A stretch of 64,000 nt of DNA from Sulfitobacter sp. BSw21498 (GTDB taxonomy: Bacteria > Pseudomonadota > Alphaproteobacteria > Rhodobacterales > Rhodobacteraceae): contig NZ_CP040753.1 in the NCBI RefSeq assembly GCF_006064855.1, positions 2,522,001 to 2,586,000 on the forward strand, in the 5' to 3' direction. Each line of letters starts with the position of its first letter. Position 1 is the first letter of the stretch. Positions 38,343 to 49,169 of the stretch are shown here, in pieces. A program made the position numbers and the translations under genes. Under the pieces are notes generated by a model. It was not told the origin of the DNA, searched no databases, and was given only the letters and a program-made list of their open reading frames with translations.

Positions 38343-38837
38343 TCAATGGTCTGTCCAGCCAGACGGGCGCTTGGGCCCGCGGTCCTGCTCTGACAGCTCG
38401 TGATATTCGCCGTCGATGACGTCGCCCTGCATCGGACGATGGGGCTGCGGCTGTCGGGGCCCGGTGGTGCCGCCCATGTGAACACCAGATACGCTAACCT
38501 TGCTCCGGACCGCTTTGAAGGCAGCCGTGCGCACGCCCGGTATCAAAAGGGCAAAGCCGATAGCATCAGTGAAAAAACCCGGGGTCAGCAGCAAGGCACC
38601 GGCAAACAGGATCATTGCGCCATGCACCAGCGGTTCGGTCGGATCGCGGACTTCGGACAGGGATGATTTGATCTGGCCAAGTGCTAGCGCCCCCTGTGCG
38701 CGCATCAGATAGGTACCGATAATCGCTGTCGACACAACAATCGCCAGGGTCCAGCCGAGGCCAATCGCCCCACCCACTTGAATGAACAACGTTATTTCTA
38801 TCAGCGGTACGGCAATAAAAGCTAAAAACAGCCACAT
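38343..38837 (-). CDS. FxsA family membrane protein
   Basis: The 164-aa product has the FxsA domain: IAVPLIEITLFIQVGGAIG, then GTYLMRAQGALALGQIKSSL, and a second hydrophobic segment GAMILFAGALLLTPGFFTDAIGFALLIPG. E. coli FxsA affects phage exclusion by F plasmids; its normal role is unknown. Three to four membrane segments are visible, with a polar C-terminal tail. It is divergent from the Tim44-like gene. Confidence 0.85.
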   Translation of the reverse strand: MWLFLAFIAVPLIEITLFIQVGGAIGLGWTLAIVVSTAIIGTYLMRAQGALALGQIKSSLSEVRDPTEPLVHGAMILFAGALLLTPGFFTDAIGFALLIPGVRTAAFKAVRSKVSVSGVHMGGTTGPRQPQPHRPMQGDVIDGEYHELSEQDRGPKRPSGWTDH

Positions 38838-38939
38838 GGCAGGCGTCCTTTCCTATGGGCCAGAGTGGACTTGGCCCTGTTCACACCCTACATAGGGGCA
38901 CTAGACCGACGTTTCCATGTTTCTTAGCACGAGGTACCT

Positions 38940-39599
38940 ATGAATTCGCCCATGATACAGCTTCTGGTACTGGCCGCTATTGCCGTGTTCCTGATCCTGC
39001 GCCTCAAAAATGTGCTTGGCACGCGCACTGGTTTCGAAAAACCGGCCGAGGTCAGCGAGAAGCCTGAACGCCCCACCGGCCCCGCATTCGAAGTGATCGA
39101 AGGCGGCCCCGATCTGGATATCACCGATCACGCGCCCGAAGGGTCCGACACAGCGCTCGCCCTGGCCGAGATGAAACGCATTGAGCCATCCTTTGGCGTC
39201 AGCGATTTTCTGGGCGGTGCCCGCGGTGCTTATGAGATGATTGTGATGGGCTACGAGCATGGCAACCTCGACGACATCAAACCCTTCCTGTCGGAAGAGA
39301 TATACGAAAGCTTTGTTGAAGGCGTCGCCGCACGCGAAGATCAGGGCCTGACCGTGGAAAGCCATTTCGTCGGCATCCGCGAGATGGAGCTTGAGAGCGC
39401 CACGATGGACAAAACCACCAACGAGGCGGAGCTGACGATCCGTTTCGTTGCCGAGCTGACGTCGGTCGTGAAAGACCGCGACGGTGAAATCGTCGAAGGC
39501 AGCGCGACAGCGGTCAATCGTCAAAAAGACACATGGGTGTTTGCTCGTGTCATGGGCTCGGATGATCCAAATTGGCTGCTTGTTTCTACAGACGGTTAA
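38940..39599 (+). CDS. Tim44-like (TimA) membrane-associated protein
   Basis: This 219-aa protein has one N-terminal membrane anchor (IQLLVLAAIAVFLILRLKNVLGTRTG) followed by a Tim44-like domain including GYEHGNLDDIKPFLSEEIYESF. In alphaproteobacteria such proteins (TimA) are the ancestors of mitochondrial Tim44 and are thought to assist envelope protein handling. It lies opposite fxsA and just upstream of mltA, with the stop inside the mltA reading frame start region. Confidence 0.85.
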   Translation: MNSPMIQLLVLAAIAVFLILRLKNVLGTRTGFEKPAEVSEKPERPTGPAFEVIEGGPDLDITDHAPEGSDTALALAEMKRIEPSFGVSDFLGGARGAYEMIVMGYEHGNLDDIKPFLSEEIYESFVEGVAAREDQGLTVESHFVGIREMELESATMDKTTNEAELTIRFVAELTSVVKDRDGEIVEGSATAVNRQKDTWVFARVMGSDDPNWLLVSTDG

Positions 39600-40633
39600 A
39601 AAGTGCCTGTGCGGGTGCATTTCTGTGGGCGGGCCTGATGGCTCCGCCCGCTTCTGCGACCGATGTGTCCTATAGCATCCTGTCGTATGACCAGCTTGAC
39701 GGCTGGGAAACCGACGACCATGCCGCAGCGTTGCGCACCTTTGTAAACACCTGCGGCGATATGAAGAGCGTGGATTGGCGCAACATCTGCGCCTATGCCA
39801 AGTCCGATCCCGACCCGCGCCAGTTCTTTGAACTGCTGTTCCGGCCCGTGTTGATCGAAGACGGCGCCGAGGCGATGTTCACCGGCTATTTCGAACCCGA
39901 ACTTGATGGCGATCTCTACCCGTCTGACCGCTATCGCTATCCGGTTTATGCTATGCCGCCAGAGGCAAAAGAGAATAACCCATGGCTGCCGCGCCGTGAT
40001 ATTCTGGACACTGATGTGATGAAGGGGCGCGGCCTTGAAATCGCCTATGTTGACGACCCGGTAGAGCTTTTCTTTCTGCAAATTCAGGGGTCTGGTCGGA
40101 TCAGGTTGCCCGACGGCAGCTATCGGCGCGTAGGCTATCGTGGTGCGAACGGCCACCCGTACCGGTCGATCGGCGTCGAACTGGTGCGCCGTGGCGTCTA
40201 TGATCCGCATCAGGTCAGCGCCGAGGTGATCAAGAACTGGGTCCGGCGCAACCCCGAAGACGGGCGCGAACTGCTGTACCACAATCCGTCCTATGTGTTC
40301 TTTCGCGAGGTCAGTCAGGTGCCCGCCGACCAAGGGCCGCTTGGCGCGATGAACCGCTCCGTGACAACCCTGCGCACCATCGCCGTTGACCCGAAATTTG
40401 TACCGCTCGGGGCGCCTGTCTGGATCGAAAAACAGGGCAGTGAACCGATGCACCGCTTGATGATCGCGCAGGACACCGGTTCGGCGATCAAGGGCGCTCA
40501 GCGGGCGGATGTGTTCTTTGGCACCGGTGACGAGGCGGGCCGTGCCGCCGGAAAGCTGCGAGACCCTGGGCGAATGATGGTATTGATGCCGATCCAGCGG
40601 GCTTACGCTCTCCTGCCGGAGCCACTGCTATGA
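39572..40633 (+). CDS. mltA: Membrane-bound lytic murein transglycosylase A
   Basis: MltA cleaves peptidoglycan glycan strands to 1,6-anhydromuropeptides. The 353-aa protein has an N-terminal signal sequence (FYRRLKSACAGAFLWAGLMAPPASA) and the MltA domain (FTGYFEPELDG, LFFLQIQGSGRIRLPDG, YRGANGHPYRSIG). A 3D domain with IAQDTGSAIKGAQRADVFFG completes it, carrying the conserved aspartates. A TTG at 39572 overlaps the Tim44-like gene by 28 bases; I find no better start before the signal peptide. There is no lipobox, so it may be soluble. Confidence 0.87.
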   Translation: MAACFYRRLKSACAGAFLWAGLMAPPASATDVSYSILSYDQLDGWETDDHAAALRTFVNTCGDMKSVDWRNICAYAKSDPDPRQFFELLFRPVLIEDGAEAMFTGYFEPELDGDLYPSDRYRYPVYAMPPEAKENNPWLPRRDILDTDVMKGRGLEIAYVDDPVELFFLQIQGSGRIRLPDGSYRRVGYRGANGHPYRSIGVELVRRGVYDPHQVSAEVIKNWVRRNPEDGRELLYHNPSYVFFREVSQVPADQGPLGAMNRSVTTLRTIAVDPKFVPLGAPVWIEKQGSEPMHRLMIAQDTGSAIKGAQRADVFFGTGDEAGRAAGKLRDPGRMMVLMPIQRAYALLPEPLL

Positions 40634-41229
40634 CCCGAAAACGCTTGAACAAGGATGATCTTTCCCTTTGGAAAAAGGTGGCAGAGCGGACAGAAAAGCT
40701 GGACGTCGACAAGCTGTTCCGTGCCGAAATCGACGGCGCCGCTGCACTTAAGGGCCCTGGCCCGACGCCGCCGCAGATTCGCAAGACGACCTCTGTCCTG
40801 CTGGGCAAGCCCAATCCCAAACCACGGCGCAACACCCATGATCTGGTGCCTTCGTTGCCTGAACAAATGCGCCAGTCGCCGGTTCAGATGGATTCAAAAG
40901 CCTTCGGCAAGCTCAAGCGCGGCAAGATGCGTCCCGAAGGCCGGATCGACCTGCACGGCATGACGCTGGACCGCGCCCATCCTGCCCTGACCAAATTCAT
41001 CCTCGGGTCTCATGCCAAAGGGCGGCGCCTTGTGTTGGTGATCACCGGCAAGGGCAAGATGCGCGACGAAGGCGGCCCTATCCCCGTGCGCCACGGCGTG
41101 CTGCGCCATCAGGTGCCGCAATGGCTGTCGATGCCGCCGCTGTCGTCTGCGGTGCTTCAGGTCAGTCAGGCGCATATCAGCCACGGCGGTGGCGGCGCCT
41201 ACTACGTTTACCTGCGGCGCCACCGGTAA
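40630..41229 (+). CDS. Smr/MutS2-type nuclease-like protein
   Basis: The 199-aa product carries a C-terminal Smr domain with IDLHGMTLDRA near residue 102, VITGKGKM and the LQVSQAHISHGGGGAYYVYLRR ending. Smr domains act as endonucleases on DNA branches or on stalled mRNA. The basic N-terminal half (KRLNKDDLSLWKKVAERT) is usual for stand-alone Smr proteins of this class. It is coupled to mltA (ATGA) and convergent with the MFS gene. Confidence 0.88.
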   Translation: MTRKRLNKDDLSLWKKVAERTEKLDVDKLFRAEIDGAAALKGPGPTPPQIRKTTSVLLGKPNPKPRRNTHDLVPSLPEQMRQSPVQMDSKAFGKLKRGKMRPEGRIDLHGMTLDRAHPALTKFILGSHAKGRRLVLVITGKGKMRDEGGPIPVRHGVLRHQVPQWLSMPPLSSAVLQVSQAHISHGGGGAYYVYLRRHR

Positions 41230-41235
41230 CGATCC

Positions 41236-42456
41236 CTAGGGGGTCACCAGCCGCTTGCGATACAGCAGCACACCGGCGGTCGCCATGATCGCTGCAATGA
41301 CATAATAAATCGCGATCGGGATCATTTGCTGCGGAAAATCGACGCCCAGATCAATGAAAAGCCCCGTGACACCCGGCCCAATGGCCGATCCAAAGACCAT
41401 CAGCGCGGCCCCCACGGCCTTGATCGATCCGATATAGCGTGTGCCATAGAATTCGGCCCAGAACACAGAGGTCGCGGTCGCCTGCATGCCCTGCCCCACG
41501 CCAAAGATCATCAACCCCACACCCGCCATTGCAATGGTATCGGCAAAGGCCAGCACCGCGAACGCCACGGCAAAGGGCACCATCTGCAAGGGTGTCACCC
41601 GCGTCACGCCGAACCGGTCAATGGCCCAGCCCGACACAAAGGTCGAAATCACGGATGTCACGGTATAAAGCGGCATCAGCGCGACAAAGCTGACCAGCGT
41701 CCAGCCCTTCACCTCTGTCAGGTGGACCTGTTGAAAGAATAACGCCGTGCCCCACGCGGCAGGCCCGATGACCAAGGGGATCATCAGCCAGAACAATCCG
41801 TGCCGGAACATCTGCAACCGTGTCCAGTGTTGGCCGTCCATCCCCGCCGATTGCGTGCTTTGCGCCATGGATTGCGGCGTCCGTTCCTGCTGCAGCAATA
41901 GTAGCATGACAGGCATGGTGATCACCACCAGCACGGCCGCCAGCACCCATAGGCTGCGCCAGTGGAAACTGGCAAAAAGGGCTACGAATACAACGGGCAA
42001 GATCGCCTGACCCGCTGCAAACCCCATCGACGACAGGGACAAGGCCTTGCCGCGCGCGGCCTCGAACCAGCGGACCATGGCAACGGCACTCAGCTGGGAC
42101 ATCATCCCCTGACCCGTCAACCGCAGCGCATAGATGACAAAGATCAGCGCGATCCAGTTCGGCACGGCAGCCATCGCCAGACAGGCCCCCGCCAACGCGA
42201 CCATCACCCAGAACGACAAACGGCGTACCCGAAACCTGTCAGTAAGCACACCGGCCCAGACCATCGTGATCGCCGATAGCGTGGTGCCGATCGTGTAAAT
42301 GCCGCCCCATTGCCCATCAGACAGGCCAAAGCTGCCCTTAATCTCGCCTGCGAAAAGCGAGATGAAATAGGTTTGCCCATAGGCCGACGTGAATGTCAGC
42401 AGGAAACCCGCCAACAAGAACACCCAATTGGCGCGGATAAATCTGAAGTATGCCAT
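41236..42456 (-). CDS. Major facilitator superfamily transporter
   Basis: The 406-aa protein shows about 12 membrane segments. Between helices 2 and 3 lies VLTDRFRVRR, the MFS loop signature, with a similar GWAIDRFGVTRV in the second half. The pattern fits the oxalate/formate or nitrate-like subfamilies loosely, but no substrate can be named. The start codon ATG 42456 lies in the 3' arm of a perfect inverted repeat, with AGAAGG in its loop as the binding site. It is 38 bases downstream of hslU on the same strand. Confidence 0.82.
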   Translation of the reverse strand: MAYFRFIRANWVFLLAGFLLTFTSAYGQTYFISLFAGEIKGSFGLSDGQWGGIYTIGTTLSAITMVWAGVLTDRFRVRRLSFWVMVALAGACLAMAAVPNWIALIFVIYALRLTGQGMMSQLSAVAMVRWFEAARGKALSLSSMGFAAGQAILPVVFVALFASFHWRSLWVLAAVLVVITMPVMLLLLQQERTPQSMAQSTQSAGMDGQHWTRLQMFRHGLFWLMIPLVIGPAAWGTALFFQQVHLTEVKGWTLVSFVALMPLYTVTSVISTFVSGWAIDRFGVTRVTPLQMVPFAVAFAVLAFADTIAMAGVGLMIFGVGQGMQATATSVFWAEFYGTRYIGSIKAVGAALMVFGSAIGPGVTGLFIDLGVDFPQQMIPIAIYYVIAAIMATAGVLLYRKRLVTP

Positions 42457-42482
42457 GCGCCATCCTTCTCAGGCGCATGGCA
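42451..42482 (-). repeat. Perfect 11-bp inverted repeat over the MFS start codon
   Basis: TGCCATGCGCC (42451-42461) and GGCGCATGGCA (42472-42482) are exact reverse complements around a 10-base loop. On the mRNA strand the loop holds AGAAGG and the 3' arm holds the ATG of the MFS gene. The element lies just after hslU. No T-tract follows, so it is not a simple terminator. Confidence 0.85.
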
Positions 42483-42494
42483 GATTGAAAAGAC

Positions 42495-43802
42495 CTAAAG
42501 AACGTAGCGCGACAGATCGGTGGATCGCGTCAGCTCGCCCAGATTCTTTTCAACGAAATCGCCGTCGACGGTGATCTTTTCGCCGGTGCGATCCGGCGCA
42601 CTGAACGACAGCTCTTCAAAGACGCGCTCCATCACGGTGTACAGGCGCCGTGCCCCGATGTTTTCGATGGATTGGTTCACATCGGCCGCAATCTTGGCCA
42701 GTGCCCTGATGCCTTCGTCAGTAAAACTGACCTCGACTTCTTCGGTGCCCATCAGCGCGGTATATTGCAGCGTCAGCGCGTTATCGGTTTCGGTCAGAAT
42801 ACGAACAAAGTCATCTTCGGTCAGCGCACGCAGTTCAACCCGGATGGGCAAACGACCCTGCAATTCGGGCAACAGGTCCGACGGTTTGGCAATGTGGAAG
42901 GCACCCGAGGCGATAAACAGGATATGGTCAGTTTTCACCGGACCGTATTTCGTCGACACGGTGGTACCCTCGATCAGCGGCAGCAAATCGCGCTGCACGC
43001 CTTCGCGCGATACATCACCGCCGCGCGCGTCAGAGCGGGCGCAGACCTTGTCGATCTCGTCCAGAAATACGATGCCGTTCTGCTCCACAGACTCGATTGC
43101 CGCGCGGTTGACGGTTTCGTCATCCAGCAGCTTGTCGGCCTCTTCGCTGATCAGCACCTCGTAACTTTCGGACACCGAAAGACGCTTCTTGACCGTGCGA
43201 CCGCCCATGGCTTTGCCAAACAGGTCTCCGATGTTCATCATCCCCATGCCACCGCCGGGTTGCCCGGGGATATCCATGGTGGGAAACGGGCTAGAGGTGT
43301 CGGCGACTTCAAGCTCGATCATCGTGTCGTCCAGCTCGCCCGATTTCAGCTTTTTGCGGAACATGTCGCGGGTGCCTTCGCGGGCATCTTTTCCGGCAAT
43401 CGCGTCCACCACGCGTTCCTCCGCGGCTTTATGGGCGCTGACCTTCACGTCTTCGCGCATGTGTTCGCGGATCATCACAATGGCACTATCGATCAGGTCG
43501 CGGATAATCTGTTCTACATCGCGCCCGACATAGCCGACTTCGGTGAACTTTGTAGCTTCCACCTTGAGGAACGGCGCCCGCGCCAGTTTTGCCAGCCGGC
43601 GGCTGATTTCGGTTTTACCGACGCCGGTGGGCCCGATCATCAGGATGTTCTTGGGGTATACTTCGTCGCGCAGGTCATCGCCCAACTGCTTGCGGCGCCA
43701 GCGGTTGCGCAGGGCCACGGCCACGGCTCGTTTGGCGTCGTTCTGGCCGATGATAAAACGATCAAGTTCGGATACGATTTCGCGGGGGGTAAGATCGGTC
43801 AT
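42495..43802 (-). CDS. hslU: ATP-dependent protease ATPase subunit HslU
   Basis: HslU (ClpY) is the AAA+ unfoldase that feeds HslV. The 435-aa product has [16 protein letters not shown] at the N-terminus and Walker A GPTGVGKT at residues 57-64. A central I domain and Walker [11 protein letters not shown] follow. It ends with DLSRYVL, the C-terminal tail that inserts into HslV. It overlaps hslV by four bases. It is followed on the same strand by the hairpin and MFS gene. Confidence 0.96.
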   Translation of the reverse strand: MTDLTPREIVSELDRFIIGQNDAKRAVAVALRNRWRRKQLGDDLRDEVYPKNILMIGPTGVGKTEISRRLAKLARAPFLKVEATKFTEVGYVGRDVEQIIRDLIDSAIVMIREHMREDVKVSAHKAAEERVVDAIAGKDAREGTRDMFRKKLKSGELDDTMIELEVADTSSPFPTMDIPGQPGGGMGMMNIGDLFGKAMGGRTVKKRLSVSESYEVLISEEADKLLDDETVNRAAIESVEQNGIVFLDEIDKVCARSDARGGDVSREGVQRDLLPLIEGTTVSTKYGPVKTDHILFIASGAFHIAKPSDLLPELQGRLPIRVELRALTEDDFVRILTETDNALTLQYTALMGTEEVEVSFTDEGIRALAKIAADVNQSIENIGARRLYTVMERVFEELSFSAPDRTGEKITVDGDFVEKNLGELTRSTDLSRYVL

Positions 43803-44356
43803 TGTGAGATTTTCTCCACCGTGAGGTTGCCATTGGTATAAACGCAGATGTCAGACGCGATCTTCATCGCGTCGCGGGCGATGGTTTCGGCGTCGCGGTC
43901 GCTGTCCATCATGCCGCGCGCGGCGGCCAGTGCATAATTCCCGCCCGACCCGATGGCCGCGACGCTGTGTTCGGGTTCCAGCACGTCGCCCGCGCCTGTG
44001 ATCACGAGCAGTTCTCGCCCGTCCGTCACAATCAGCATCGCTTCGAGCTTTTGCAGGTATTTATCGGTGCGCCAGTCCTTGGCAAGCTCGACACTGGCCC
44101 GCGCCAATTGACCCGGCGTCGCCTCCAGCTTGGCTTCAAGCCGTTCCAGCAGCGTGAAAGCATCTGCGGTAGAACCGGCAAAGCCCGCGACAACGTCAAA
44201 CCCACCGGGGCTGAGACGGCGCACCTTGCGCGCGGTCCCTTTGATGACGGTCTGGCCAAGGCTGACCTGACCGTCGCCCGCGATCACGACTTCGCCGTCT
44301 TTCTTCACACCGATGATGGTGGTCCCGTGCCAGCCGGGGAATTCTTGCTTTGACAT
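43799..44356 (-). CDS. hslV: ATP-dependent protease peptidase subunit HslV
   Basis: HslV (ClpQ) is the proteasome-like threonine peptidase of the HslUV complex. The 185-aa product has [11 protein letters not shown] ahead of [10 protein letters not shown], so Thr12 should be the mature N-terminal nucleophile after processing. [13 protein letters not shown] and [17 protein letters not shown] are family segments. GGAGGCTAC precedes ATG 44356, and the in-frame start at 44374 is less likely. A weak promoter lies upstream. Confidence 0.95.
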   Translation of the reverse strand: MSKQEFPGWHGTTIIGVKKDGEVVIAGDGQVSLGQTVIKGTARKVRRLSPGGFDVVAGFAGSTADAFTLLERLEAKLEATPGQLARASVELAKDWRTDKYLQKLEAMLIVTDGRELLVITGAGDVLEPEHSVAAIGSGGNYALAAARGMMDSDRDAETIARDAMKIASDICVYTNGNLTVEKISQ

Positions 44357-44375
44357 GTAGCCTCCATAGTTCAAA

Positions 44376-44407
44376 CCTATATGAAAACCCCGCCGCTGTT
44401 TCGCAAG
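44376..44407 (-). promoter_or_regulatory. Candidate promoter of hslVU
   Basis: On the minus strand, CTTGCGA (from 44407) is followed by CATATAGG (44383-44376). TTGCGA to CATATA is 17 bases, while the CTTG to CATATAG spacing is a little long for RpoH. It is placed properly for a heat-inducible hslVU transcript. Confidence 0.3.
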
Positions 44408-44430
44408 GCTATTGTCCGGAAAGGATTTGA

Positions 44431-45396
44431 ATGCCCCCGGTAGACGCCCTTAAAGTCGAGGCTTTTCAAATGTTTGGCAGATTGGCCGGAAAAGCGGGTC
44501 TCGCGGCAGAAACCTACGTCTGTGGCGCGGAGTGGATCAAGGACGATCAGAAACAACGCCAGATCGTGCAGCGGTATGACGGGCGCGATGGTGCTGCTGT
44601 GGTGTTGAAATATGTCACACGTCCTGCGGATACCGACCGGTTCACCAAGATGCTCGCGGCGCATCAGGCGGCCTGTGACGCGCTGGATGCGATACCCGCC
44701 TATACGGTGCCGCAGATATTGGCGGCGGATCACGAGGCGCAGGCCTATCTGATGCGCTTTGCCAAGGGGGACACGTTTCTGGACCTGTGTCGCCAGACAG
44801 AAGATCACGCGCCCTTGCTGCGCCGTGCCGGTGGCTGGCTGGCGGCGTACCACGGGGCCACGGTGCAGGGCACACGCCCGTTCCAGCCGCACTTCATGGT
44901 CAATCACCTGCAGCGGTTGGTGGCGCGTATCGAAAGCGGCCAGCGTCGCATCAATGGCAAGCAGCGCTTTGCGGCTTATGTGGACCGTATTGCCGATTAT
45001 GCACCGCAGGCCCAAGGGCACGCGGGCAGCATCGCGGCCAAACATGGTGATCTGAACGGGCTTAATCTGGTGATGTCAGTGGATGAAACTGCAGCATTCG
45101 ACTTTTCAGCGACCACGCCATCGCCTGTGGGATATGACATCGCGCGACTGCTGCAAAGCTACACCCAGATGGTCGGAGACCTCGACGCGTTGCCCAAGCG
45201 ATACGCCGTACCCCCCGCCGCATGGGAGGCATTTTTCCAAGGATACACCCTTGTGCCGCCCGATGATCCCACGGTGCAATTCCTAACGCGGGTGCAGATT
45301 TTAACCGACTGGAACCGCATTCAGGAACATGCCTCGCTCGCCAATGTGATGCGGTTCGAGCGGATTAAAAAAATAGCGCGCCAAGCTTTTGCCTGA
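44431..45396 (+). CDS. Aminoglycoside phosphotransferase-like kinase
   Basis: This 321-aa protein has the kinase-like fold of the APH/choline kinase superfamily. The catalytic loop reads [12 protein letters not shown] (the HGDxxxxN motif) and the metal-binding aspartate is in TAAFDFS. The N-terminal lobe contains AAVVLKYV, with the probable ATP-binding lysine. GGAAAGGATTTGA precedes ATG 44431. The substrate is unknown; small hydroxylated compounds are typical. It is divergent from hslVU and convergent with trxA, and it is a distinct gene from amgK further right. Confidence 0.78.
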   Translation: MPPVDALKVEAFQMFGRLAGKAGLAAETYVCGAEWIKDDQKQRQIVQRYDGRDGAAVVLKYVTRPADTDRFTKMLAAHQAACDALDAIPAYTVPQILAADHEAQAYLMRFAKGDTFLDLCRQTEDHAPLLRRAGGWLAAYHGATVQGTRPFQPHFMVNHLQRLVARIESGQRRINGKQRFAAYVDRIADYAPQAQGHAGSIAAKHGDLNGLNLVMSVDETAAFDFSATTPSPVGYDIARLLQSYTQMVGDLDALPKRYAVPPAAWEAFFQGYTLVPPDDPTVQFLTRVQILTDWNRIQEHASLANVMRFERIKKIARQAFA

Positions 45397-45432
45397 CGCG
45401 CCAAATAATGTGCTTGCTACGGGTGCGGTAGC

Positions 45433-45753
45433 TTAAATCGACTCTTCGATCCAGCCTTGCAGTGCCGCCTTTGGGCGGGCGCCGGCCAGGTTTGATACGA
45501 CTTCACCGTTCTTGAAGATGAACAGGGCAGGGATGCCACGCACACCCATCTGGGCGGGGCTGTTGGGGTTTTCGTCTACGTTGACTTTGACGATCTTTAC
45601 CTTGCCATCCATCTCGGCGGAGAGTTCCTCCAGCGCGGGGCCGATTTGCTTACAGGGGCCGCACCATTCAGCCCAGAAATCCACCACGACGGGGATATCG
45701 GAATTCTTAACTTCTGCGTCGAATGTTGCGTCTGTGACTGCGACGGTTGCCAT
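45433..45753 (-). CDS. trxA: Thioredoxin
   Basis: The 106-aa product is a classical thioredoxin with active site WCGPCKQ (Cys31, Cys34), the [13 protein letters not shown] strand and the cis-proline region [12 protein letters not shown]. It acts as a cytoplasmic dithiol reductant. It follows addA on the same strand after about 40 bases, an order conserved in related genomes. Confidence 0.95.
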   Translation of the reverse strand: MATVAVTDATFDAEVKNSDIPVVVDFWAEWCGPCKQIGPALEELSAEMDGKVKIVKVNVDENPNSPAQMGVRGIPALFIFKNGEVVSNLAGARPKAALQGWIEESI

Positions 45754-45791
45754 TTTGCTGCTCCTGCACGGGGGTTGGTTAGAATGGGAAC

Positions 45792-48700
45792 CTATGTAGC
45801 CCCATGCGTCCCGTCAAGATCGCGCACCCGCGATAGGGCGTTTGTGATCAGTGCATCGGGCAGTTCCATCAGCGCAGCAGTACGCGTCCACAAGATCGCA
45901 GTGCGAATACGGTGGTCGGGAAACACCTGCGCCAGTGCTGCGGCATAGGCACCCATCTGGCGCAGAATCCCTTCGGGACAGCGATCCGGCGTGTCTGGCA
46001 CCACGCGGTTGGTTTTATAATCCACCAGCAACACATCCGTATCGGATACGAGCAGCCGGTCGATTGTGCCATGCAGGCGCGCGCTGCCCAACGGCGCAGT
46101 AATCGGGACCTCGGCCAATGCATCCTTGCCAAAGACATGCGTAATGGCGGGCGTATCGAGCACGGCAATCGCCTCTTTCAAGGCAGCCTGAGCTGTCACA
46201 TCATCATACCCTTGGGCCAAGGTTTGCAGCACGCCGTTCCACCGGTCGCTTTGCATCATCGGCAGTGTTTCCAGCATCTTATGGACCAGATTGCCGTATG
46301 ACTTCGCCTCTGCCTCTGACTGGCCATCGTCACCGGGAAGCGCTTTGGCACCACCCAGGTCTGAAGGGGCCATCGTCTTGGCACGCTCGGGGATATTGGT
46401 GAGGGGCGTGCTGAAAATAGGCTCTAATAGAGGATTAATGTCGGTTTTTGATGCAGTATCAATCACCGGCAGCGCATCCCAGTCGCCATGTTCAAAGCGC
46501 ATTCCGCCCGAGCTGCCTACCGGTTTTGCACCGGCCTGACCCATGGCAGCGCCGACCATCTGATACCAGCTATTGCCATCTTTGGGCAGGTCACCCGCTG
46601 CCGCGACGATCAGCCATTTTTCGGCGCGCGTCATCGCCACGTAAAGCAGCCGCAGCCGTTCCGCCATTTCGCGCGCTTTGCGGTCGTCCAGCGCACCGCG
46701 CATCGCGGCCGGCATGTCACCTTCGGACAGTTTCCACACAGGCGTGTCGTCGATTTTGATAATTTCGTCGCGGATCACCAACGGGCGCTTGCCGGTATCC
46801 GGCAGGATCACGATCGGTGCCTCAAGCCCCTTGGCCCCGTGCACGGTCATCACGCGCACCTGATCTGACGCGTTATCAATCTGGCGCTTGATCTCGAGGT
46901 CGTCGGTCTGCATCCACACCAGAAAACCGGTGAGGCTCGGGATCGCGCCGCGCTCATACGACAGCGCCTGCGAGAGCATGGCGTTGATCCCGTCTTCCGC
47001 CTCTGATCCCAGCCGCGCCAGCAGCTTGCGGCGCCCGTCGTGGCGGGTGAGGATGCGTTCAATCAGGTCATAGGGCCGCAGGAAATCGACCTGCGCCCGC
47101 AAATCCCGCAAGATCGCGACGGTTTCAGGATATGCGTCGCTGCTGCGCAACGCCTGCCACAGGTGATCTTCCTTGCGGTAGTGGGACAGGGTGAACAACA
47201 TCTGCTCTGTCCAGCCAAACAGAGGCGATTTCAGCGCCGTCGCCAGCGACAGGCTATCCTCGGGCGTGGCAAGAAACGACAGCAGCGCCGCCAGATCCTT
47301 GACCGCCAGTTCGGCCCCGACCTTGAGCCGGTCGGCCCCCGCAATAGGGACACCGGCGGTCTTGCAGGCGCGAATGATTTCTGAAAACAGATCGCTGCGG
47401 CGTTGCACAAGGATCAGGAAATCGCCCGCACGGATGCGCCGTCGGGCAAAGGCACCCGGGGTGTCGGTATCGACGGGCAAATAATGGTCGCCCTCGATCA
47501 GTTCCTTGATCTGGGACGCGACCTGGTCGGCCAGAACGACCGCATGGTGATGCGCAGATTTCTGATCCACCGGATCGGACCATTCACGGTCATCGGCCTC
47601 GTCTGTCTTCTCGACCACGGGCCATAGATCGACACGGCCGGGCAGGGCGGATTTGAACGCTTTATGCGCGGCGTCTGCCTGAAACCCTGCGTCGGTATGG
47701 GGGGCCAGCGTCGTATCTACCAGTTGCAGGATCGCCGAGGACGATCGGAACGAATACTCAAGGCTGCGCCGCTGGAAGGTCTGGCCGGCTTGGGTGATTT
47801 TTTGCTCGAACAGGTCCTGTTTGTGGTCGAATTCACGCGGGTCGGCGCCCTGAAAGGAATAGATCGACTGCTTTTTATCACCGACGACAAACAGCGTGCG
47901 GTCTTCTTCTTCGCGGGCACCGTCGCCGCTATAGAACTCATCGGCCAGCCGTTCGATCACATCCCATTGGCGCGGGCTGGTGTCCTGCGCTTCATCCACC
48001 AGAATATGATCAATGCCACCGTCGATCCGGTAAAGCACCCATGCCGCAACCGCCGGATTGGTCAGCAACGCCCGTGCCTTGAGGATAAGATCATCAAAAT
48101 CCAGCCAGCCGCGTTTTTGTTTCTCGCGGGCATAAATCTCGAGGAACCGCTGCGCAAATTGGTGCAGCACATGGGTCTTCTGCGCAGCTCGCAGTGCCAG
48201 CCGCGCGTCCCGGGCATCTTCGACCCGTCGCATCAGATCATCGACCTGCGGCATCAGATCAAACAGCAGCTTTTGGGTCGGTTTGGTGGGCAGGGTGCCG
48301 ACCTTGGCGGTAAAGGGTTCCTTGGCGCCCGCACCAGTCAGCATCACGTCTTCCAGAACGGGCAGGGCGGTGATGTCCATCGTCTGGATCGTGGCAAGCT
48401 TTTCCGCAGCCTTCCCGTCCAGCCCACCCTTGGCCCGCATCGGCGGGATCATCTGTTCAAGGATCATCGCCTCTGACCCCAGAAACACCGAAGCCGTGAT
48501 TTTTTCTTCGGTCAGATCGGCGGGGTGGTCGAACAGCGCCAGCACATCTTCCCACGACAATACATCGGCAAAACCTTCGCGTTGGCCGACGATACTGCGG
48601 GTGAGCTTGCTGAAATCCTCGCCCGTGTACATCCGCGCCAGCGTGGTGATCAGGGCGGCATCGTGACCCTCGGCCATGGTATCGACAATCTCGGCCCGCA

Positions 48701-49169
48701 ACAGATCGGCGGCGCGGTCTTCGATCTCGGTGAACTGCGGGCTTACCCCTGCCTCTAGCGGAAAGCACCGTAATAGAGACGCACAAAACGAGTGAATGGT
48801 CTGGATCTTCAGCCCGCCCGGGGTTTCGATCGCGCGGGCAAACAGCGTGCGGGCCATGCGCAGCTTTTCAGGGCTAAAACCGTCCTCGACGCCCAGTTCA
48901 GACAGCGAATGGCGCAGGTCGGTATCTGTCAGCATCGCCCATGCGCCCAGCCGTTTGAACAGCCGGTTCTGCATCTCGGACGCGGCGGCTTTGGTATAGG
49001 TCAGACACAGGATATGCTGCGGCTCAACCCCGTTCAGCAACAGCCGCGCCACGCGGTCGGTCAGCACGCGGGTCTTGCCCGACCCCGCATTCGCCCCCAA
49101 CCAGGTCGAAGCATCAGGCCGCGCCGCGTCGATCTGGGCGCGGGTTGCGTCGTCAAAGGGGGCGGTCAT
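45792..49169 (-). CDS. addA: Double-strand break repair helicase-nuclease AddA
   Basis: AddA is the 3'-5' helicase and nuclease subunit of AddAB, which processes double-strand breaks for recombination. The 1125-aa protein has the UvrD-type Walker [22 protein letters not shown] near the start and [13 protein letters not shown]. Motif [15 protein letters not shown] and the C-terminal nuclease motif [10 protein letters not shown] follow. ATG 49169 overlaps the addB stop by four bases (ATGA). The in-frame reading to 49208 lies inside addB and is rejected. Confidence 0.94.
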   Translation of the reverse strand: MTAPFDDATRAQIDAARPDASTWLGANAGSGKTRVLTDRVARLLLNGVEPQHILCLTYTKAAASEMQNRLFKRLGAWAMLTDTDLRHSLSELGVEDGFSPEKLRMARTLFARAIETPGGLKIQTIHSFCASLLRCFPLEAGVSPQFTEIEDRAADLLRAEIVDTMAEGHDAALITTLARMYTGEDFSKLTRSIVGQREGFADVLSWEDVLALFDHPADLTEEKITASVFLGSEAMILEQMIPPMRAKGGLDGKAAEKLATIQTMDITALPVLEDVMLTGAGAKEPFTAKVGTLPTKPTQKLLFDLMPQVDDLMRRVEDARDARLALRAAQKTHVLHQFAQRFLEIYAREKQKRGWLDFDDLILKARALLTNPAVAAWVLYRIDGGIDHILVDEAQDTSPRQWDVIERLADEFYSGDGAREEEDRTLFVVGDKKQSIYSFQGADPREFDHKQDLFEQKITQAGQTFQRRSLEYSFRSSSAILQLVDTTLAPHTDAGFQADAAHKAFKSALPGRVDLWPVVEKTDEADDREWSDPVDQKSAHHHAVVLADQVASQIKELIEGDHYLPVDTDTPGAFARRRIRAGDFLILVQRRSDLFSEIIRACKTAGVPIAGADRLKVGAELAVKDLAALLSFLATPEDSLSLATALKSPLFGWTEQMLFTLSHYRKEDHLWQALRSSDAYPETVAILRDLRAQVDFLRPYDLIERILTRHDGRRKLLARLGSEAEDGINAMLSQALSYERGAIPSLTGFLVWMQTDDLEIKRQIDNASDQVRVMTVHGAKGLEAPIVILPDTGKRPLVIRDEIIKIDDTPVWKLSEGDMPAAMRGALDDRKAREMAERLRLLYVAMTRAEKWLIVAAAGDLPKDGNSWYQMVGAAMGQAGAKPVGSSGGMRFEHGDWDALPVIDTASKTDINPLLEPIFSTPLTNIPERAKTMAPSDLGGAKALPGDDGQSEAEAKSYGNLVHKMLETLPMMQSDRWNGVLQTLAQGYDDVTAQAALKEAIAVLDTPAITHVFGKDALAEVPITAPLGSARLHGTIDRLLVSDTDVLLVDYKTNRVVPDTPDRCPEGILRQMGAYAAALAQVFPDHRIRTAILWTRTAALMELPDALITNALSRVRDLDGTHGAT

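Noticed and set aside
42451-42494. Rho-independent terminator of hslU
   Set aside because: The hairpin is strong but no T-tract follows on the transcribed strand, and its 3' arm contains the next start codon.
42672-43841. 389-codon open frame opposite hslU
   Set aside because: Antisense shadow of hslU, with no start signal or domain.
44431-45396. Aminoglycoside resistance gene
   Set aside because: The kinase fold is shared by many metabolic kinases. Core-gene surroundings and lack of mobile elements give no support for a resistance role.
47664-48476. 270-codon open frame opposite addA
   Set aside because: Antisense shadow of a well-supported gene.
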